This document shows, piece by piece, positions 32,701 to 36,234 of a stretch of 36,234 bases of DNA. The notes under the pieces were generated by a model that saw only the letters and a program-made list of their open reading frames with translations, ran no database searches and was not told where the DNA came from. The DNA is from Plantago elongata (taxonomy: Eukaryota > Streptophyta > Magnoliopsida > Lamiales > Plantaginaceae). The position numbers and the translations under genes were made by a program. Position 1 is the first letter of the stretch. Every line of letters begins with the position of its first letter. The stretch lies in the NCBI GenBank assembly GCA_036897095.1, contig JAYMSP010001099.1:1-36234 (forward strand), in the 5' to 3' direction.

Positions 32701-34890
32701 CAGTTCTTGCATAAGATACCAGGGCTTGCACGACAAAGTTTGCACACGGATGTGAAGACATTTTGAAAAGGGAATCCTTGAAAACTTTTCTGAAAAGTTC
32801 ATCATATAAGCTATCAGGAGCAACCATCAAGATCACCTGCAAAACAAGATACTCGGTTATAGTTTTTGGGAGCTAACACCATAGAGCAAAAGTCATATCA
32901 GTAATGAGTTTACCATGGCATAGAGATTATTAGCTTAACATGTAAATTCTTGTAATCTTAGGCAGATCAAATGTCACGCAAATGTGCTGCCCTAATCAAG
33001 ATATATGCAAGCTTTAATACAACTACATATATTTTAAATGAGAGATGAGAAGATAACTATATAGTGACAAATGACTAAAGAGAAAAAAATTCATGATTCA
33101 GACCTCCATTAAGTGACTATATGCATTTTCTTCCAGTAAACGCATGATTTTCTTCACAGATGGCACTTCTATTGCGTTACCTTCTGAACCACCTCCTTTG
33201 CAGCCAAGGAGAATAGGAATTGTACGGAGTAACACCTGCTCTTGTCCAACTAACGATTTCAGAGCAGTCTGTCATACAACGAACATGTAAAGTTACCCTC
33301 ACGGAGGAGAAATTATTGTCGTCTAATATTAGTTGTAATTGAAGCGCAGCATGAGCAAATTCTTTGTCAACGGCCCATTGCAGGCATGAATACTACTATT
33401 GTCTATTGTCATACTTCTTCACTACTTATTATAGACAAGCTACAGCATTAATTTGAATGATGAATATTAATTTAAAATTTTATTGGACTTAAATGTCAAG
33501 CATGATGCACACTGATACAGTGTGGCAAGACCAAATGACGGTATAAAGATACCTGCAGAACCAAACTGCCAAACTGGTTTGCTGCCAAGGTCGCTATATT
33601 CACTCTTGAAGAATTTAACATCTCCGAGATGAGAAGTTGTAGTTGATCTGGAAATGGCTGGTTCTGTTGTGATGCATCAACGTCCAACTGGGTTGGTCCT
33701 AAATTTAAACGCTCTGCCAGCATAGTTGCTGGTTTTTTGCCATGAAACTCTGGTGTGTTCATTGAATCTCCTTTACATAGACAAATAAGTCTACGGACAA
33801 CATGAGATCCATAGCAGTTGCATACGATATTAACTGGATCAACAACAATTGCCTGAAACAAGAGGTAATAATGGGTAAGTTCACCGTCCGAATTCTAATC
33901 AAATGCAAACAGATACAAATTCAACCATCTGCTCATAAAAGGCACCTATAGAATGTTAATTCTACAACAAACAAAATAAAAACAAGAAAGTTGCATAAAA
34001 ATTGACAGGAAGAAATTATTCAAGCCCAAATAGAATAAGCACGGTATCTTAATGTCAGGACTTAGAATAAAGTACAGTACCTGGCATAAAGTATTGAGTG
34101 TCTGATCAATGAGAGAATAAGCTTCATCATCCTGAAGATGTGTAGCCAAGGATGTAAGTGCGGTTTCAGCTACATGAGAACCAGACTTATCCATGGCAAT
34201 ATGGGAGAAACTGGTAGCACAGCTTCGGAGGAAATGACAAAGGCGGTTTAAAGAACAGCCTTCCAGAAGAGTTTGCATAATATGGCTGATATAATAATCA
34301 GTAGCAAGTTCTTCTTCTTTCCCCGTAGCTTCTTCAAGTGCATTATCACATACACTTGACCGCTGGTCTAATTCCATCTCGCCTGCTAGTACATTTGCAA
34401 TCTCTGTAAAGTATGCAGCAGTCTCTGGATCGACCACCTTCCTACAATAATTTATAAAGCAAGGTGTAGAATTTCAGCAAGACCGACATAATAGTACTAG
34501 TCTTTCTGCTCACTGGGATGAAACTGATGGGGAATATCAAAACTTTTCAGCTACATTAAAATATATACTTCATAAAAAATTTAAATTTTTTCCTTCCAAA
34601 GCCCTACAATAAGTTGAGGATATCTGATATTCCGAAAACTGAGGATTAATTCACACACCAATACATTAATTAATAAGCACACATATCACATTAATGAATG
34701 ACAACAAGGGGCATATTTAAATCATATAACAGAATAAATACAAGTCCTTGAAGGCTGAAACCAACCTGACAATGGACGCCTCTGATCCAGCGTTGTCTTT
34801 TCCAAAATTTGGCCTTGATTTATTATGAGATGAAGTATCATCATGATGATGAAACCCAGCAGCTGGTCTATTCCTCTCTTTCTTTCCCAT
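29708..34890 (-). CDS. APUM23: Pumilio-repeat RNA-binding protein, APUM23 / Nop9 type (704 aa, 10 coding exons)
   Basis: Coding exons in gene order: 34766-34890, 34081-34441, 33553-33852, 33104-33268, 32693-32836, 32286-32405, 31879-32064, 31377-31525, 30704-30886 and 29708-30089. All are GT-AG and phases close on 704 codons plus TAG. Puf-type repeats are visible as MDKSGSHVAETALTSLATHL, NCYGSHVVRRLICLCKG, NQFGSLVLQTALKSL, ENAYSHLMEVIL, HPCANFVVQALVSYA, DPSGARVIEAFLNSS and NSSGAFTIEKCFNVSNLALR. The end of the repeat region, LSKTKQGPYLLKKLD, matches APUM23. Arabidopsis APUM23 is nucleolar and needed for pre-rRNA processing; the basic tail (KHKRPK) suits nucleolar targeting. The chosen ATG (34890) begins GKKERNR; upstream in-frame TTG is not a start. 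The tail carries a duplicated 14-residue unit. Slightly shorter than the Arabidopsis protein (about 750 aa). Confidence 0.94.
29906..29989 (-). repeat. 42-bp in-frame tandem duplication in the last APUM23-like exon
   Basis: Two 42-bp units (29906-29947, 29948-29989) encode SRGESFLADDYQKP and SRSERFLADSYHKP in the disordered C-terminal tail. The period is a multiple of three, so the frame is kept. Confidence 0.9.
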
Positions 34891-34916
34891 ATTTATCAAC
34901 TTGTTTACAATCTTAT

Positions 34917-35650
34917 TCTGATTGCGAACACAGTAAATTCAGTAAGGGTAGCAAAAACGCATAAGCGGCGAAAAAGTCAGTGAGGGTAGCAAAATATGCA
35001 AAAGCAGCAGAAAAAATCAGTGATGTAATTAATATTTTTTGTGAGAAATTTTATAAAGATAGGCTGTTCTCTTCAACTTAAAATCAGCTCAGTTAAGTTC
35101 AGCTTAGTTATATTATAACTTAGCTCAGTTCAGTTAAATTTCAGTAAATTTCAGCTGAGGAGAATACATCCTAACTGAAAACATGAATCTCTTATAACAT
35201 GATGTTATGATAAATTATTTTTGGCTTGTCAATAATCCTTAAATTACCAATGAATTCTAAACTAAAACAGAACAGCACAGCACAGCAGCCATTATGCACA
35301 TACAGTTGCATATGAAATTCATTCATTCATTCTCCGAAATAGTAGAGTAAGTAGTAGTAAGGTAACTAATTCAGACTTTTACAAAACTCTTGGAATAATT
35401 TAGCAGCAGCAGCAATTATTTAACTGAGTTAGAAAAAATCTGAAGCAATCCAATTCCATAATCAGTAGTGAATCAATGAATGAATGAATCTCTTACCAGA
35501 GGTCGGAATCGGAATCGGAAGGAAATAAGGTTGGTTGGAGGTAGAAGAGGCACAGCAAGTTTGTATTTGGGTTTAAGGAAGAAGAAGAAGAAAAGAAGTT
35601 GGAGAGTGGAGAAAATCAGACGAACCTGGGACGTGCGAAATTGCAACCGT
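34917..35650 (-). other. 5' UTR exon and leader intron of the APUM23-like gene
   Basis: Upstream of the ATG, CAATCAG|AATAAG gives an acceptor at 34917/34918. A matching donor CTCTG|GTAAGA lies at 35496/35497. The exon above 35497 is CT-rich in transcript sense (CTTCTTCTTCTTCC and similar), has no ATG, and looks like a typical leader reaching to about 35650. The 579-bp leader intron (34918-35496) holds a roughly 38-bp tandem repeat. The transcription start was not pinpointed. Confidence 0.55.
34939..35016. repeat. imperfect 38-40 bp tandem repeat in the APUM23-like leader intron
   Basis: Units TCAGTAAGGGTAGCAAAAAC... (34939-34976) and TCAGTGAGGGTAGCAAAATA... (34977-35016) share their first 17-18 bases and an A/G-rich remainder. 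They start about 20 bp from the splice acceptor. Confidence 0.6.
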
Positions 35651-35788
35651 GAATTCTAACGTTGATTGTGAGTTCAGAAATCAGGTTAGGTTATGTTTGG
35701 TACTAGGGGAAACAAACCCAGGGCAGGCTAACACTACTTTTCTGGCCCATTATCACTACTTTCATTCATTTCCAAAATGGATTTGGTC

Positions 35789-35889
35789 TCTCATGATTTC
35801 ACCTTCTCCAGCCCAAATGTAATTTCTAAAAAATATTTGTTCTCATAATTTCACCTTCTCCAGCCCAAATGTAATTATTAAAAAAAAAA
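35789..35889. repeat. 52-bp tandem duplication
   Basis: TCTCATGATTTCACCTTCTC at 35789 recurs as TCTCATAATTTCACCTTCTC at 35841. Both are followed by CAGCCCAAATGTAATT and an A-rich end. Confidence 0.85.
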
Positions 35890-35989
35890 AATGAAATGGA
35901 GGGATTTAAGCCGGCTACTCTTTTAGAATAAATAATTCGAAAATCGATTGTTGTATCATTTACATTATATGATGGAAAAAAATTTTCAT

Positions 35990-36135
35990 CAAAAATTTCT
36001 AACGGTTTGGCATTCCATTAGAAATTTCTAACGAAATTTCTAATTCCGTTAGCAATGTGCAATCCGGCCAGACGGTTTAACCACTGGCCGATTATGTTTC
36101 TAACGGAATCCTCAATTCCGTTAGAAATTTACATT
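35990..36135. repeat. foldback cluster of ATTCCGTTAGAAATT units
   Basis: At least five forward or reverse copies of ATTCC(G/A)TTAGAAATT-like words occur here. Among them are perfect hairpins TAACGGAAT-CCTCA-ATTCCGTTA (36101-36123) and CGGCCAG...CTGGCCG (36065-36090). Such clusters are common subterminal regions of plant DNA transposons, but no terminus is visible before the window ends. Confidence 0.55.
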
Positions 36136-36234
36136 AAAAAAATATATTTATATACTTCATTTTATTTTATTTTAATTATATATATACTTTATTTTATTTT
36201 GTTTTATTTATATATATATATACTTTATTTTATT

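Larger units (their letters stand above)
35651..36234. other. repeat-rich right flank
   Basis: This is the upstream flank of the APUM23-like gene followed by repeats: a 52-bp tandem duplication, an A12 run at 35880-35891, a foldback block at about 35990-36135, and AT-rich direct repeats (TATATACTTTATTTTATT) to the window edge. No gene was found. Confidence 0.5.

Noticed and set aside
1..36234. CRISPR arrays, operons, phage or bacterial defence systems
   Set aside because: The window is spliced plant nuclear DNA; no regular repeat-spacer arrays or polycistronic arrangement were seen.

Overview
This is a stretch of plant nuclear genome, from a eudicot judging by the closest remembered protein matches (all Arabidopsis-like). 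It is AT-rich. Its genes are split by many short GT-AG introns, and it carries several classes of plant transposon debris. The species cannot be named from this window. Five protein-coding genes can be modelled exon by exon with consistent splice phases.

Layout. (1) 427-4527, minus: the 5' half (first 265 codons) of mitochondrial delta-1-pyrroline-5-carboxylate dehydrogenase (P5CDH, ALDH12A1); the rest lies off the left edge. (2) 5.9-10.6 kb, plus: a nest of dead mobile elements. It holds a PIF/Harbinger transposase pseudogene, the Myb/SANT-like second ORF of such an element, and a Helitron Pif1-type helicase pseudogene joined directly to that ORF. The helicase is split by a 317-bp hAT MITE with a perfect 8-bp target duplication. 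A possible Helitron 3' end lies near 10.61 kb. (3) 11197-17865, minus: a complete ABCA2-like half-size ABC transporter (962 aa, 16 coding exons). (4) 19529-27262, plus: a complete ABCA7-group half-size ABC transporter (944 aa, 18 coding exons), head-to-head with the previous gene across 1.66 kb. Two Stowaway-like MITEs sit in its introns. (5) 29054-29296, plus: an 80-aa secreted peptide precursor with a divergent CLE-like C-terminus. (6) 29708-34890, minus: a complete Pumilio-repeat protein of the APUM23/Nop9 type (704 aa), with a spliced 5' UTR. (7) 35.7-36.2 kb: tandem and inverted repeats that look like the edge of another element.

The genes do not form one pathway: proline catabolism, lipid-type ABCA transport, peptide signalling and rRNA processing are independent housekeeping or signalling functions. 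The only local genetic relationship is the divergent ABCA pair, probably an old tandem cluster.

The most useful observations are the CLE-like peptide with substitutions at normally conserved positions, the Harbinger/Helitron chimera with its datable hAT insertion, a two-copy tRNA-derived SINE-like family flanking the ABCA2-like gene, and two tandem duplications that copied a real splice site. I saw no convincing new multi-gene system.
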